From the NCBI RefSeq assembly GCF_018417595.1, contig NZ_CP070982.1, forward strand, positions 5,631,001-5,695,000: a stretch of 64,000 nucleotides of DNA, in the 5' to 3' direction. Positions 10,275 through 18,333 of the stretch are shown here, in pieces; position 1 is the stretch's first letter, and each line of letters begins with the position of its first letter. A program made the translations under genes and the position numbers. The notes beneath the pieces are model-generated. The model was not told the DNA's origin, ran no database searches, and saw only the letters and a program-made list of their open reading frames with translations. The stretch comes from Pseudomonas entomophila (lineage in GTDB: Bacteria > Pseudomonadota > Gammaproteobacteria > Pseudomonadales > Pseudomonadaceae).

Positions 10275-10363
10275 GGAGGCAGACTCGGCAAAGGGGACGC
10301 GAATCTAACCATCTACAACTGAAGCAAAGCTTAATGCCGTCGTCGGAAACGCCGAAGGCAGTG

Positions 10364-11290
10364 TCAGTGCTTGCGGAAACGATAGAACAGGTTGGGTTCG
10401 CTGACGATGTACAGGTTGCCCTTGTCGTCCATGGCCACGCCTTCGGCGCGCGGCACGGTGTCCTTCAGGCCATTGAAGCCACCCAACAAGGTCATGAAGC
10501 TGACCTGCTCACCTTTCTCGTCCAGCTCCAGCAGCATGTTCGAATCCGCCGACAGCACCAGCAGGTGGCCCGTGCGCGGATCGACACTCAAGGCCGACAG
10601 GTTGCGCAGGTCCAGTTCATCGCTGGGCAGCACCTGCTTGTCCCCCGTGAGCGGACCATGCCCGTTGGTGCTCCAGGTGTACAGCTTCGGCGGACGCTCC
10701 TCGCCGATGAGCAGGCGCTGGCGCATCGGGTCCCAGGCCACGGCCTCGAAACCCTTGTTGCTCTTGACCGACTCGCCCAGGTCGTAGCTCTTGAAGTCGG
10801 TGCGGGACAGCGAAGCCGTAGTGGCGTCCACCTTGACCAGGGTCAGGTCGTGGCGGCGCTCGTCGGTGATCGCGATCTGCCCGTCCTCGAGCACGGCGAC
10901 ACCCTCGGGATTGTCCCAGCCCTGCAAGGGGATCTTGCGCAGCACATCGCCATCCAGGCTCAACTCGGCCAGGAACGGGTGCTTGCCCATGACCGCGAAC
11001 AAGGTGCGGGTATGTGGGTTGAAGGCCACGTCCGAGGCTTCATCCTCCTCCATACCCACCAAGGGCTTGGCGTCTATGTCAGCCACGTAATCTGGCAACC
11101 AGATACTTTCCTGGCGCTCGGCAGGGGTTTCGAAGCGCTCTTTCAGCCACAACAGGCCACGGTCATCCCAGTGCATGGCCACGACCACGCCATAACTGAT
11201 CACTGCCACAGCGGCAAAGCCGATAAGCCAGCGCAGCGAGGCACGGCGCTTGGGTGCAGGCGGGAGGGATGCACGGGTGGAGGTGGCCAT
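10364..11290 (-). CDS. SdiA-regulated domain protein, copy 2
   Basis: Encodes 308 residues, paralogous to the next gene downstream: EDEASDVAFNPHTRTLFAV, WDNPEGVAVLEDG, NKGFEAVAWDP, RNLSALSVDPRTGHLLVLS and PRAEGVAMDDKGNLYIV align one-to-one. An N-terminal hydrophobic segment (about residues 20-42) follows a basic stretch, suggesting a periplasmic, membrane-anchored protein. The 89-base gap to copy 1 has no strong stem, so the pair may be co-transcribed. Function unknown. Confidence 0.82.
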   Translation of the reverse strand: MATSTRASLPPAPKRRASLRWLIGFAAVAVISYGVVVAMHWDDRGLLWLKERFETPAERQESIWLPDYVADIDAKPLVGMEEDEASDVAFNPHTRTLFAVMGKHPFLAELSLDGDVLRKIPLQGWDNPEGVAVLEDGQIAITDERRHDLTLVKVDATTASLSRTDFKSYDLGESVKSNKGFEAVAWDPMRQRLLIGEERPPKLYTWSTNGHGPLTGDKQVLPSDELDLRNLSALSVDPRTGHLLVLSADSNMLLELDEKGEQVSFMTLLGGFNGLKDTVPRAEGVAMDDKGNLYIVSEPNLFYRFRKH

Positions 11291-11444
11291 TGAAGGAAAT
11301 TCCTGAAAGCGAGCGGTGAGGTATAGCCCAATGCCGACGAAAATGCGCAGGTTTGCGCATTATCCGCACCGATTGTGAAAAAAATGGCAACGACCACCCA
11401 CGGTCAGGGAGACGGCGACGGCTTCCAGCCGCCGCCATGCAAGG

Positions 11445-12110
11445 TCAGAGCACGCGCCCTTCGAAACGGCTCGCGCCCGGAAGTTCCAACACCAGCTCAT
11501 CGCCCACGTTCAGCGGGCCGACACCGGCCGGGGTGCCGGTGAGAATGACGTCGCCCGGCTGCAGCGAGAAATGCCCGGCGATGTGCTGGATGATCGGCAC
11601 GATCGGGTTGAGCATCATCGCGCTGCTGCCGTCCTGGCGTATTTCGCCGTTGATGGTCAGGCGGATACCGATATCGGTCAGGTCCTCGAAAGCATCGGCC
11701 GACACGAACGGCGGCAGTACACAGGCGCCATCGAAGCTCTTGGCCAGCTCCCACGGCAGGCCCTTTTCCTTCAGCTTCGCCTGCACCTCGCGCAGGGTGA
11801 GGTCGAGCGCCGGCGCGTAGCCGGAAATGGCGTCGAGCACCTCTTCCTCGGACGGTGCGGTGGACAGCGGCTTGCCCAGCAGCACGGCAATTTCCGCTTC
11901 GTAGTGCACCGAGCCACGCTCGGTCGGGATCTTGAAGCCGCCTTCCAGGGGCACCACGCAGCTACCGGGCTTGATGAACAGCAGCGGCTCGCTGGGGATG
12001 GGGTTGTCCAGTTCCTTGGCGTGCTCGGCGTAGTTGCGGCCGATGCACACCACCTTGCCCAGCGGGTAATGGATGCGAGTGCCGTCTACGTACTGGTGCT
12101 GGTAACTCAT
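11445..12110 (-). CDS. Fumarylacetoacetate hydrolase family protein
   Basis: Encodes 221 residues with the FAH fold signatures: KVVCIGRNYAEHAKEL at the N-terminus, metal-site EAEIAVLLGK, LDLTLREVQ, and LTGTPAGVGPL near the C-terminus. The family includes acylpyruvate hydrolases (FAHD1-like), oxaloacetate decarboxylases and 2-hydroxyhepta-dienedioate isomerases. The short length resembles YcgM/FAHD1-type acylpyruvase, but the substrate is not proven. It lies 25 bases after the flavoprotein gene on the same strand, so the two are probably co-transcribed, hinting at a shared 2-oxoacid or hydroxyacid pathway. Confidence 0.88.
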   Translation of the reverse strand: MSYQHQYVDGTRIHYPLGKVVCIGRNYAEHAKELDNPIPSEPLLFIKPGSCVVPLEGGFKIPTERGSVHYEAEIAVLLGKPLSTAPSEEEVLDAISGYAPALDLTLREVQAKLKEKGLPWELAKSFDGACVLPPFVSADAFEDLTDIGIRLTINGEIRQDGSSAMMLNPIVPIIQHIAGHFSLQPGDVILTGTPAGVGPLNVGDELVLELPGASRFEGRVL

Positions 12111-12135
12111 GGCCGACTCCTGTGAACACTGCTTT

Positions 12136-13533
12136 TTATTCGGGAGCGAAGATCTTACCCGGATTCATGATGCCGTTCGGGTCGAACACGGCCTTGATCG
12201 CCTTCATGCAGGCGATTTCATCCGCCGAGCGGCTATAGCCGAGGTAGTCGCGCTTGGTCATGCCCACGCCGTGCTCGGCGGAGATCGAGCCGTTGTAGCG
12301 CTCGACGATCTCGAACACCCACTTGTTGACCTTGGTGCAGGAGGCGAAGAAATCGTCCTTGGTCATGTGGTCGGGCTTGAGGATGTTCAGGTGCAGGTTG
12401 CCGTCGCCGATGTGGCCATACCAGACCACTTCGTAGTCTGGGTAGTGTTTGCCGACGATAGCGTCGATATCGCGCAGGAACGCCGGCACTTTCGACACGG
12501 TGACCGAAATATCGTTCTTGTAGGGCGTCCAGTGGGAGATGGTCTCGGACAGGTATTCGCGCAGCTTCCACAGGTTCTTCAGCTGGGTTTCGCTCTGGCT
12601 CATCACCCCGTCCAGCACCCAGCCCTGTTCGACGCAGTGCTCGAAGGTGGCCAGCGCCTCGTTGGCCACCTCCTCGGTGCTGGCCTCGAACTCCAGCAGC
12701 GCATAGAACGGGCAGTTCGTCTCGAACGGTGCCGGTACATCGCCACGGGCGAGGATCTTGGCCAGGCCCTTGTCGGAGAAGAACTCGAAGGCGGTGAGGT
12801 CGAGCTTGCCCTGGAAGGCGTGCAGCACCGGCATGATCGAGTCGAAGTCCGGCGTGCCCAGCACCATCGCGGTGAGGTTGCGCGGTGCACGGTCCAGGCG
12901 CATGGTCGCCTCGACCACGAAGCCCAGCGTGCCTTCAGCGCCAATAAACAGCTGGCGTAGGTCGTAGCCGGTGGCGTTCTTGACCAGGTCCTTGTTCAGC
13001 TCCAGCAGTTCACCCTTGCCAGTGACCACCTTGAGCCCAGCGACCCAGTTACGGGTCATGCCGTAGCGAATCACCTTGATCCCGCCGGCATTGGTGCCGA
13101 TATTGCCGCCAATCTGGCTGGAGCCACTGGAGGCGAAATCCACCGGGTAGTACAAGCCCTGGTCTTCGGCGAACTGCTGCAACTGGCGAGTGATCACGCC
13201 CGGCTGGCAGGCCACGGTGCGGTCGAACGCGTTGAAGCCGAGGATCTGGTTCATATAGTCGAAGGCCACCACCACCTCGCCGTGGGCGGCGACCGCGCCT
13301 CCCGACAGCCCGGTACGCCCACCCGACGGCACCAGGGCGACCTTGTGCCGGTTCGCCCACAGCACGATGGCCTGGACCTGCTCGATGGATTTGGGGAAGA
13401 CGATGGCGCTGGGCGCGGGCGGGTAGTGCTTGGTCCAGTCCTTGCCATACGCCTCGAGCGAGGCGGGGTCGGTAAGGACCTTGCCAGGGTCGACCAGGGT
13501 CATCAGCTCATCAATTACCGCAGACTGGGTCAT
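12136..13533 (-). CDS. FAD-binding oxidoreductase, D-2-hydroxyglutarate dehydrogenase-like
   Basis: Encodes 465 residues from the ATG giving MTQSAVIDELM; in-frame starts at 13557 (with an AGGG site) and a GTG at 13572 are possible. The PCMH-type FAD domain shows PSGGRTGLSGG and GSSQIGGNIGTNAGGIK, and the C-terminal FAD-oxidase domain has GHIGDGNLHLNI with metal-binding histidines and ISAEHGVGMTKR. This is the GlcD/D-lactate/D-2-hydroxyglutarate dehydrogenase family. The gene is divergent from serA. SerA can reduce 2-oxoglutarate to D-2-hydroxyglutarate, and in Pseudomonas a D-2-hydroxyglutarate dehydrogenase has been shown to recycle it, so that assignment is favoured by context. Confidence 0.85.
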   Translation of the reverse strand: MTQSAVIDELMTLVDPGKVLTDPASLEAYGKDWTKHYPPAPSAIVFPKSIEQVQAIVLWANRHKVALVPSGGRTGLSGGAVAAHGEVVVAFDYMNQILGFNAFDRTVACQPGVITRQLQQFAEDQGLYYPVDFASSGSSQIGGNIGTNAGGIKVIRYGMTRNWVAGLKVVTGKGELLELNKDLVKNATGYDLRQLFIGAEGTLGFVVEATMRLDRAPRNLTAMVLGTPDFDSIMPVLHAFQGKLDLTAFEFFSDKGLAKILARGDVPAPFETNCPFYALLEFEASTEEVANEALATFEHCVEQGWVLDGVMSQSETQLKNLWKLREYLSETISHWTPYKNDISVTVSKVPAFLRDIDAIVGKHYPDYEVVWYGHIGDGNLHLNILKPDHMTKDDFFASCTKVNKWVFEIVERYNGSISAEHGVGMTKRDYLGYSRSADEIACMKAIKAVFDPNGIMNPGKIFAPE

Positions 13534-13608
13534 CGCTGGAACTCTCGACTTATTCATAGTCACCCTGAGCACGCTTCACCTGTCGGGATAAGCTCAGATC
13601 AGGTCGCG

Positions 13609-13620
13609 TATGCTAGCATA
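13609..13620. promoter_or_regulatory. Palindromic TATGCTAGCATA in the serA divergent promoter region
   Basis: A perfect 12-base palindrome lies 84 bases before serA and about 76 bases before the flavoprotein start. Each strand reads TATGCT, a good -10 hexamer, so overlapping divergent promoters are possible. No clear -35 boxes are seen, so the call rests on the palindrome and position. Confidence 0.35.
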
Positions 13621-13703
13621 GCCCTCCCGCTGTTCGTGCTAAGGCCGACGCCGCGTCGCTTCACCCTCCTCGCCATTTTTCTCCGGGATACAGGTTTACG
13701 CAG

Positions 13704-14933
13704 ATGAGCAAGACTTCTCTCGACAAGAGCAAGATCAGGTTCCTTCTTCTTGAAGGCGTCCACCAGAATGCGGTGGATATCCTCAAGGCTGCCGGGTACA
13801 GCAACATCGAGTACCTCACCGGCTCGCTGCCGGACGCCGAGCTGAAGGAAAAGATCGCCGATGCCCACTTCATCGGCATCCGCTCGCGCACCCAGCTGAC
13901 CGAAGAGGTCTTCGACTGTGCGAAGAAACTGGTCGCGGTCGGCTGCTTCTGCATCGGTACCAACCAGGTCGACCTGAACGCGGCCCGCGAGCGCGGCATC
14001 GCGGTGTTCAACGCACCGTACTCCAACACCCGCTCGGTAGCTGAGCTGGTGCTGGCCGAAGCCATCCTGCTGCTGCGCGGCATCCCCGAGAAGAACGCCT
14101 CCTGCCATCGCGGTGGCTGGATCAAGAGCGCGGCCAACTCCTTCGAGATCCGTGGCAAGAAGCTGGGCATCGTCGGCTACGGCTCGATCGGCACGCAGCT
14201 GTCGGTGCTGGCCGAAGGCCTGGGCATGCAGGTGTATTTCTACGACCCGCTGACCAAGCTGCCACTGGGCAACGCCACCCAGGTCACCAGCCTGCACGAA
14301 CTGCTGGGCCTGGCCGACATCGTCTCGCTGCACGTGCCTGAGCTGCCGTCCACCCAGTGGATGATCGGCGAGAAGGAAATCCGCGCGATGAAGAAGGGCT
14401 CGATCCTGATCAACGCCGCCCGTGGCACCGTGGTCGAGCTGGACCACCTGGCCGCCGCGATCAAGGACAAGCACCTGATCGGCGCCGCCATCGACGTGTT
14501 CCCGGTGGAGCCGCGCTCCAACGACGAAGAGTTCGAAAGCCCGCTGCGTGGCCTGGACAACGTGATCCTCACCCCGCACATCGGTGGCTCCACCGCCGAA
14601 GCCCAGGCCAACATCGGCCTGGAAGTGGCCGAGAAGCTGGTCAAGTACAGCGACAACGGTACCTCCGTGTCGTCGGTCAACTTCCCGGAAGTGGCCCTGC
14701 CGGCCCACCCAGGCAAGCACCGCCTGCTGCACATCCACGAAAACATCCCGGGCGTGCTCAGCGAGATCAACAAAGTGTTCGCCGAGAACGGTATCAACAT
14801 CTCCGGTCAGTTCCTGCAGACCGACGAGAAAGTCGGTTACGTGGTAATCGACGTGGACGCCGAGTACTCGGACCTGGCCCAGGAAAAACTGCAGCACGTG
14901 AAGGGCACCATTCGCTCGCGCGTACTGTTCTAA
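13704..14933 (+). CDS. serA: D-3-phosphoglycerate dehydrogenase
   Basis: Encodes 409 residues, as in the E. coli-type SerA with one C-terminal ACT domain. The NAD-binding loop is GIVGYGSIGTQL, the catalytic segments include INAARGTVVELDHL and the histidine of LTPHIGGSTAEAQ, and the ACT domain begins near HIHENIPGVLSEIN. It oxidises 3-phosphoglycerate to 3-phosphohydroxypyruvate in serine synthesis, with serine feedback through the ACT domain. It ends 13 bases before a strong terminator and is monocistronic. Confidence 0.97.
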   Translation: MSKTSLDKSKIRFLLLEGVHQNAVDILKAAGYSNIEYLTGSLPDAELKEKIADAHFIGIRSRTQLTEEVFDCAKKLVAVGCFCIGTNQVDLNAARERGIAVFNAPYSNTRSVAELVLAEAILLLRGIPEKNASCHRGGWIKSAANSFEIRGKKLGIVGYGSIGTQLSVLAEGLGMQVYFYDPLTKLPLGNATQVTSLHELLGLADIVSLHVPELPSTQWMIGEKEIRAMKKGSILINAARGTVVELDHLAAAIKDKHLIGAAIDVFPVEPRSNDEEFESPLRGLDNVILTPHIGGSTAEAQANIGLEVAEKLVKYSDNGTSVSSVNFPEVALPAHPGKHRLLHIHENIPGVLSEINKVFAENGINISGQFLQTDEKVGYVVIDVDAEYSDLAQEKLQHVKGTIRSRVLF

Positions 14934-14946
14934 GTTTCACTGCGGC

Positions 14947-14981
14947 ATGAAAAAGGGAGGCCCTGGTGGCCTCCCTTTTTC
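14947..14981 (+). terminator. Rho-independent terminator of serA
   Basis: AAAAAGGGAGGCC and GGCCTCCCTTTTT form a GC-rich stem around a short loop with a T run, 13 bases after the serA stop. The A run on the other side makes it able to act in both directions. Confidence 0.93.
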
Positions 14982-15006
14982 TTTGTCGTAGTACACCGAC
15001 GATTAT

Positions 15007-15093
15007 TGTAGGAGCGGCTTCAGCCGCGATCACCCGCGAAGCGGGTGCCAACCAGCGCGGTGCCTATTTCGCGGCTGAAGCCGCGCCTACAGG
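15007..15093. repeat. REP-type palindrome pair
   Basis: GTAGGAGCGGCTTCAGCCGC and GCGGCTGAAGCCGCGCCTAC face each other, with an extra CCCGCGAAGCGGG stem between. The same type recurs at 23.06-23.15 kb almost base for base, including the inner stem. Confidence 0.88.
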
Positions 15094-15100
15094 TTCTGCG

Positions 15101-15577
15101 TCACTTGACGTTGACCGTGATCTTCTTCGACTTGACGCTTGGCTTGAACGGCACGTGGTACTGGTCACCCAGCACCAGCTGCAGGGTGTGCTTGCCCGGC
15201 GTCAGGGTGATGGTCGCCTCGGTCTGCGCCTTACCAAAATGCAACACCTGCGGGCCGGCCGGCAGTGGCGCGTTGTTTTCCGGCATCAGGCTGGTCGGCA
15301 GCGGCAGGTCAGCGGCCGGCGCTTTGCCCACATCCACCAGCAGGTGGTGATGGCCGGTATGCGGGGTCGGGTCGCCCGCAGGCTTCAGGCTCATGCCCTC
15401 GATGCCGAACTTGACGGTGAAGGTCTTGTCGACCGTGGCGCCGTCGGCGGGGGAAACGATGAAGACCTTGGCGCCTTCCGGTGGCTGCTGGCTCTTCAGG
15501 GCATCCGCGGCACTGGCGAACACCGACACGCCCATCAGCAGACCGGCGACGACAGCACGCGACATTAGGCTTTTCAT
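15101..15577 (-). CDS. DUF4399 domain protein, exported
   Basis: Encodes 158 residues. A signal peptide (MKSLMSRAVVAGLLMGVSVFA then SAADA) suggests export to the periplasm. The mature part holds HTGHHHLLVDV, PLPTSLMPENNAPLPAG and LHFGKAQTEATITLTPGKH, which match DUF4399, a family rich in conserved histidines. Its role is unknown, though metal or small-ligand binding is plausible from the histidine cluster. It is a single gene with an AGGAGAAGTG ribosome site. Confidence 0.85.
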   Translation of the reverse strand: MKSLMSRAVVAGLLMGVSVFASAADALKSQQPPEGAKVFIVSPADGATVDKTFTVKFGIEGMSLKPAGDPTPHTGHHHLLVDVGKAPAADLPLPTSLMPENNAPLPAGPQVLHFGKAQTEATITLTPGKHTLQLVLGDQYHVPFKPSVKSKKITVNVK

Positions 15578-15804
15578 TCACTTCTCCTGTGATTCACTTC
15601 AATTGACCGCTATCACTTAAACGAAGCAAGGCGGTACTTCACCATAGTCCACCCACACCGGAAGAGGTTCAAAAACAGCCGAGGAAATATTTCGAGGCCC
15701 GATCAAACATTGATTGGGTATTGAGGTCTGAGGCTGCGCTCGACCGAGGCAGGTAATAAGTCCCGGCGAATGACATTCTTCTGCCGAACAAGAAAGGGGC
15801 ATTC

Positions 15805-16269
15805 ATGCGTTTGACCATTGGCGTGCTGCTGGCAGCACTGTTCACTCCACTGGCCCAGGCCGAACTGATCGATGAAATCAACGACCGGGGGGAATTGCGG
15901 ATTGCCGTGCAGAGCGACGCCGCGCCCTATGCCTTCAAACTGGATGAACACCTGACGGGTTTCGATATCGAGCTTGGCCGGGCGTTGGCCGGTGAACTGG
16001 GCCTGCGCGTCGAGTTCATCGAGACGCCCGCCGCGGAAGTGCTGGCGGGGGTGGAGAGCGGCAAGTTCGATATCACGGTCGACAAGCCCGATGCGCAAGA
16101 CAAACTCGCACCCGCGTTGAGCGCCAGCCAACCGTTTGGTGACCTGCACTTGGTTATTCCATTCCAAAAGGATAATCCGGCATTCGAGAGCGCGGTGAAC
16201 AACGCCTTGCAGCGGCTCAAGGACAACGGGCGCCTGACCGAGCTGGAAAAGAAATGGCTCCAACAGTAG
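15805..16269 (+). CDS. Compact, apparently single-lobe solute-binding protein (SBP_bac_3-like)
   Basis: Encodes 154 residues, against about 230-260 for the family. It starts with a signal peptide cleaved near AQA-ELIDE. INDRGELRIAVQSDAAPYAF and LTGFDIELGRALAGELGL match lobe 1 of polar-amino-acid binding proteins, and the C-terminal ESAVNNALQRLKDNGRL plus LEKKWLQQ matches the family's final helices. The stretch that forms lobe 2 is missing: after GKFDITVDKPDAQDKLAPAL the sequence passes almost straight to the closing segment. The frame is intact with an AAAGGGG ribosome site, so it looks maintained rather than broken. Whether it binds ligand is unknown. Confidence 0.78.
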   Translation: MRLTIGVLLAALFTPLAQAELIDEINDRGELRIAVQSDAAPYAFKLDEHLTGFDIELGRALAGELGLRVEFIETPAAEVLAGVESGKFDITVDKPDAQDKLAPALSASQPFGDLHLVIPFQKDNPAFESAVNNALQRLKDNGRLTELEKKWLQQ

Positions 16270-16284
16270 CCTCGTCACCGACCC

Positions 16285-16363
16285 CGTAGGAGCCAGCCTG
16301 GCTGGCGAACAGCCCTGAAGGCGATGTGAAGCCATTCGCCAGCCAGGCTGGCTCCTACAGGTC
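16285..16363. repeat. REP-type palindrome pair overlapping the DUF523 stop
   Basis: GTAGGAGCCAGCCTGGCTGG faces CCAGCCAGGCTGGCTCCTAC. The second arm supplies the stop codon region of the DUF523 gene at 16355, so the repeat borders or forms the gene's end. Confidence 0.85.
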
Positions 16364-16855
16364 CGCGTGGCTCAGGGCTTGCGCAGCCTGCTCCAGCTCC
16401 AGCTCGCTGAACACCTGCACCCCTTCGCGCCGCAGCAACGCCGTGGTCACCCCTTCCCCCGCCACCTTCACACCCGTGAAGCTGCCGTCGTAGGTCAAAC
16501 GGTTACCACACGAAGGGCTACCGGACTTGAGCACCGCCACCGCGATGCCGTGCCGCCGCACCAGGGCCAGGGCCTGACGGGCGCCAGCAAGAAACGCCTC
16601 GCTGACATCCTCGCCCGCGACAGTCACGACCGGCACCCGCCCATCCAGCACTTCGCCACCCTGCCCGCCCGGAATCTCCGCAGGCGGGCGTGGCGTCGGC
16701 AAGCCACCGGCCACCTCCGGGCACAACGGCACCACCCGGCCTTCGGCCTGCCAGCGTTGCAACAGGCCAGGATGGCCACTGGCACGCCCGTCGTAGCGCA
16801 CCGGCTGGCCCAGCAGGCAGGCGCTGACCAGTACCTTAGAACAGGTCGTTGCCAC
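16355..16855 (-). CDS. DUF523 domain protein
   Basis: Encodes 166 residues. KVLVSACLLGQPVRYDG, VPLCPEVAGGLPTPRPPAEI and LKSGSPSCGNRLTYDGSF match the DUF523 family (YbbK-like), with conserved cysteines in SACL, LCPE and PSCG that may bind metal. No biochemical role is established. The start overlaps the end of the 2OG-oxygenase gene by 20 bases, so the two are translated from one message. Confidence 0.88.
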   Translation of the reverse strand: MATTCSKVLVSACLLGQPVRYDGRASGHPGLLQRWQAEGRVVPLCPEVAGGLPTPRPPAEIPGGQGGEVLDGRVPVVTVAGEDVSEAFLAGARQALALVRRHGIAVAVLKSGSPSCGNRLTYDGSFTGVKVAGEGVTTALLRREGVQVFSELELEQAAQALSHADL

Positions 16856-17459
16856 GGCGGCGGAACCAGCCCGTCAGCGACAGGCGCTCACGCCCGGCCG
16901 GGAGGACTTCGTGAGGGATGTCGCCCGACAGGAACACCACCAGGGTGCCCGCCAGCGGCGGCACGTCATGCTCGACGTCACCCTGCAGGAACATGCGCAA
17001 CTGGCCACCGTCGTCGGGCTGCCAGCCTTCATTGAGATAGAACACAGCCGAAACGGCGCGCCGGTCGTCGTCGCGGAAGCGGTCCAGGTGGCGGCGGTAG
17101 AAAGCGCCCGGCGGATACAGGGCGAAATGGCACTCGAAATCCTCGAGCCCCAGGTACAACCCTTGGTTGATGGCCTGGCGCAGGCTGTCCATGGCCCCCA
17201 GATAATGGTCGCAGGCCTCGGAGTCACCCGGGTCGATCCACTGGATCTGGTCGCCGCGAATGGCCTCGCGCACTTCCTGCGCGGCACCGCGCCCGACGCC
17301 GGCCGGGTTGAGTTCGCCTTCGGCGTGGCGACGGCGGCATTCGAGCGCCAGCGCGCGGGCCAGTCCGTCGGGCAAGAAGAGCGGCTGCTGCGACCAGCCA
17401 CGGGTGGCCAGGTCATCGACGATCGCCGACAGCATCGGATGTTCAGGAGGAATGTGCAT
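16836..17459 (-). CDS. 2OG-Fe(II) oxygenase, SM-20/prolyl-4-hydroxylase-like
   Basis: Encodes 207 residues. The iron-binding triad is visible as HLD in YRRHLDRF and the distal histidine in GDIPHEVLPAG, with the 2-oxoglutarate-binding arginine in RLSLTGWFRRR. FYLNEGWQPDDGGQLRMF is a family core strand. Related bacterial proteins hydroxylate prolyl residues of translation factors, but the substrate here is not shown. It is followed by DUF523 with a 20-base overlap. Confidence 0.9.
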   Translation of the reverse strand: MHIPPEHPMLSAIVDDLATRGWSQQPLFLPDGLARALALECRRRHAEGELNPAGVGRGAAQEVREAIRGDQIQWIDPGDSEACDHYLGAMDSLRQAINQGLYLGLEDFECHFALYPPGAFYRRHLDRFRDDDRRAVSAVFYLNEGWQPDDGGQLRMFLQGDVEHDVPPLAGTLVVFLSGDIPHEVLPAGRERLSLTGWFRRRGNDLF

Positions 17460-17580
17460 GGCGCATCATAGCTATTCGGCATGCGCTCGCACAGCGCCAC
17501 TTGGTCGAGAACTGCCGCTGGCGTCTCGACAAAGCCCCGCCGCGCCACGGACAATAGCGGCCTGCCGACAGGAGTCCTGA

Positions 17581-18333
17581 ATGCGCCGTTTGTTTTCCCT
17601 GCTTCTGCTGATGATCTGCACCATGCCTGTCTGGGCAGACAGCCTCGATCAACTGTACAAGGCCGCCGGCTGGCCCGACCAGCGCGCCCATTTCAACGAT
17701 GCCGTGAGCGCCGCCCAGCAGCGCTACCGCAACAGCCTGCCGCCTGCGGTCTATCAAGCGCTGGTCACCAACAGCAATCAACGCTTCCAGGCCCAGGCCA
17801 TGGACCGCCGCGCCCTGGCGCAGCTGCGCACGAACCTGCAGAACCCTGCGCCGGCCCTGAACTTCTTCCAGTCGCCGCTGGGGCGCAAGGTGGTGGCCGC
17901 CGAACTGCTGGCCACGCGCAAAGACCAGTTGGCCAAGAACGCCAAGGGCCTGCCCAAGATGCAGGTCAGCGACAACCGCCTGCTGATCGTCGGCCACCTG
18001 GCCCAGGCCCTGCCGGCCCGCGAAGCCGGCGCCGAGGTCAGCCTGGCGATTGCCGGGGTGGCTGCGGACAGCCTCAGCTCGATGATCCCGGGCCTGTTCG
18101 GTGGTGGTCAGGCCCAGGGCCTGCTCGATGGCCAGCGCCAGCGCCTGATGAACCAGGTCGGCGAAGACCTGAACAACACCCTGCTGTATGTCTATCGCGA
18201 CCTGTCGGACACCGAGCTGGAAGAGTTCGCCACCTTCGCTGAATCACCGCAAGGCCAGGCCTACTACAAGGCCGCCGTGGCCGCCGTGCGCGCCGCGCTG
18301 GCGGTCGGGCAGAACGCCGCGGACCTGAACTGA
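17581..18333 (+). CDS. DUF2059 domain protein, exported
   Basis: Encodes 250 residues with a signal peptide (MRRLFSLLLLMICTMPVWA) predicted to be cleaved before DSLDQ. The C-terminal half, with LSDTELEEFATFAESPQGQA then YYKA, matches DUF2059, a domain of unknown function with one or two copies per protein. An earlier copy-like segment (PAPALNFFQSPLGRKVVAAE) suggests a duplicated domain. The stop TGA abuts the TCA (stop) of the convergent hydrolase, sharing the palindrome TGATCA. Confidence 0.85.
   Translation: MRRLFSLLLLMICTMPVWADSLDQLYKAAGWPDQRAHFNDAVSAAQQRYRNSLPPAVYQALVTNSNQRFQAQAMDRRALAQLRTNLQNPAPALNFFQSPLGRKVVAAELLATRKDQLAKNAKGLPKMQVSDNRLLIVGHLAQALPAREAGAEVSLAIAGVAADSLSSMIPGLFGGGQAQGLLDGQRQRLMNQVGEDLNNTLLYVYRDLSDTELEEFATFAESPQGQAYYKAAVAAVRAALAVGQNAADLN

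Noticed and set aside
9369..14897. Long open frames antisense to known genes (for example opposite serA, ilvA, ptsP and vgrG)
   Set aside because: High-GC Pseudomonas genes leave the opposite strand open by codon bias. These frames are rich in Arg/His/Gln/Gly, have no ribosome sites and no family motifs.
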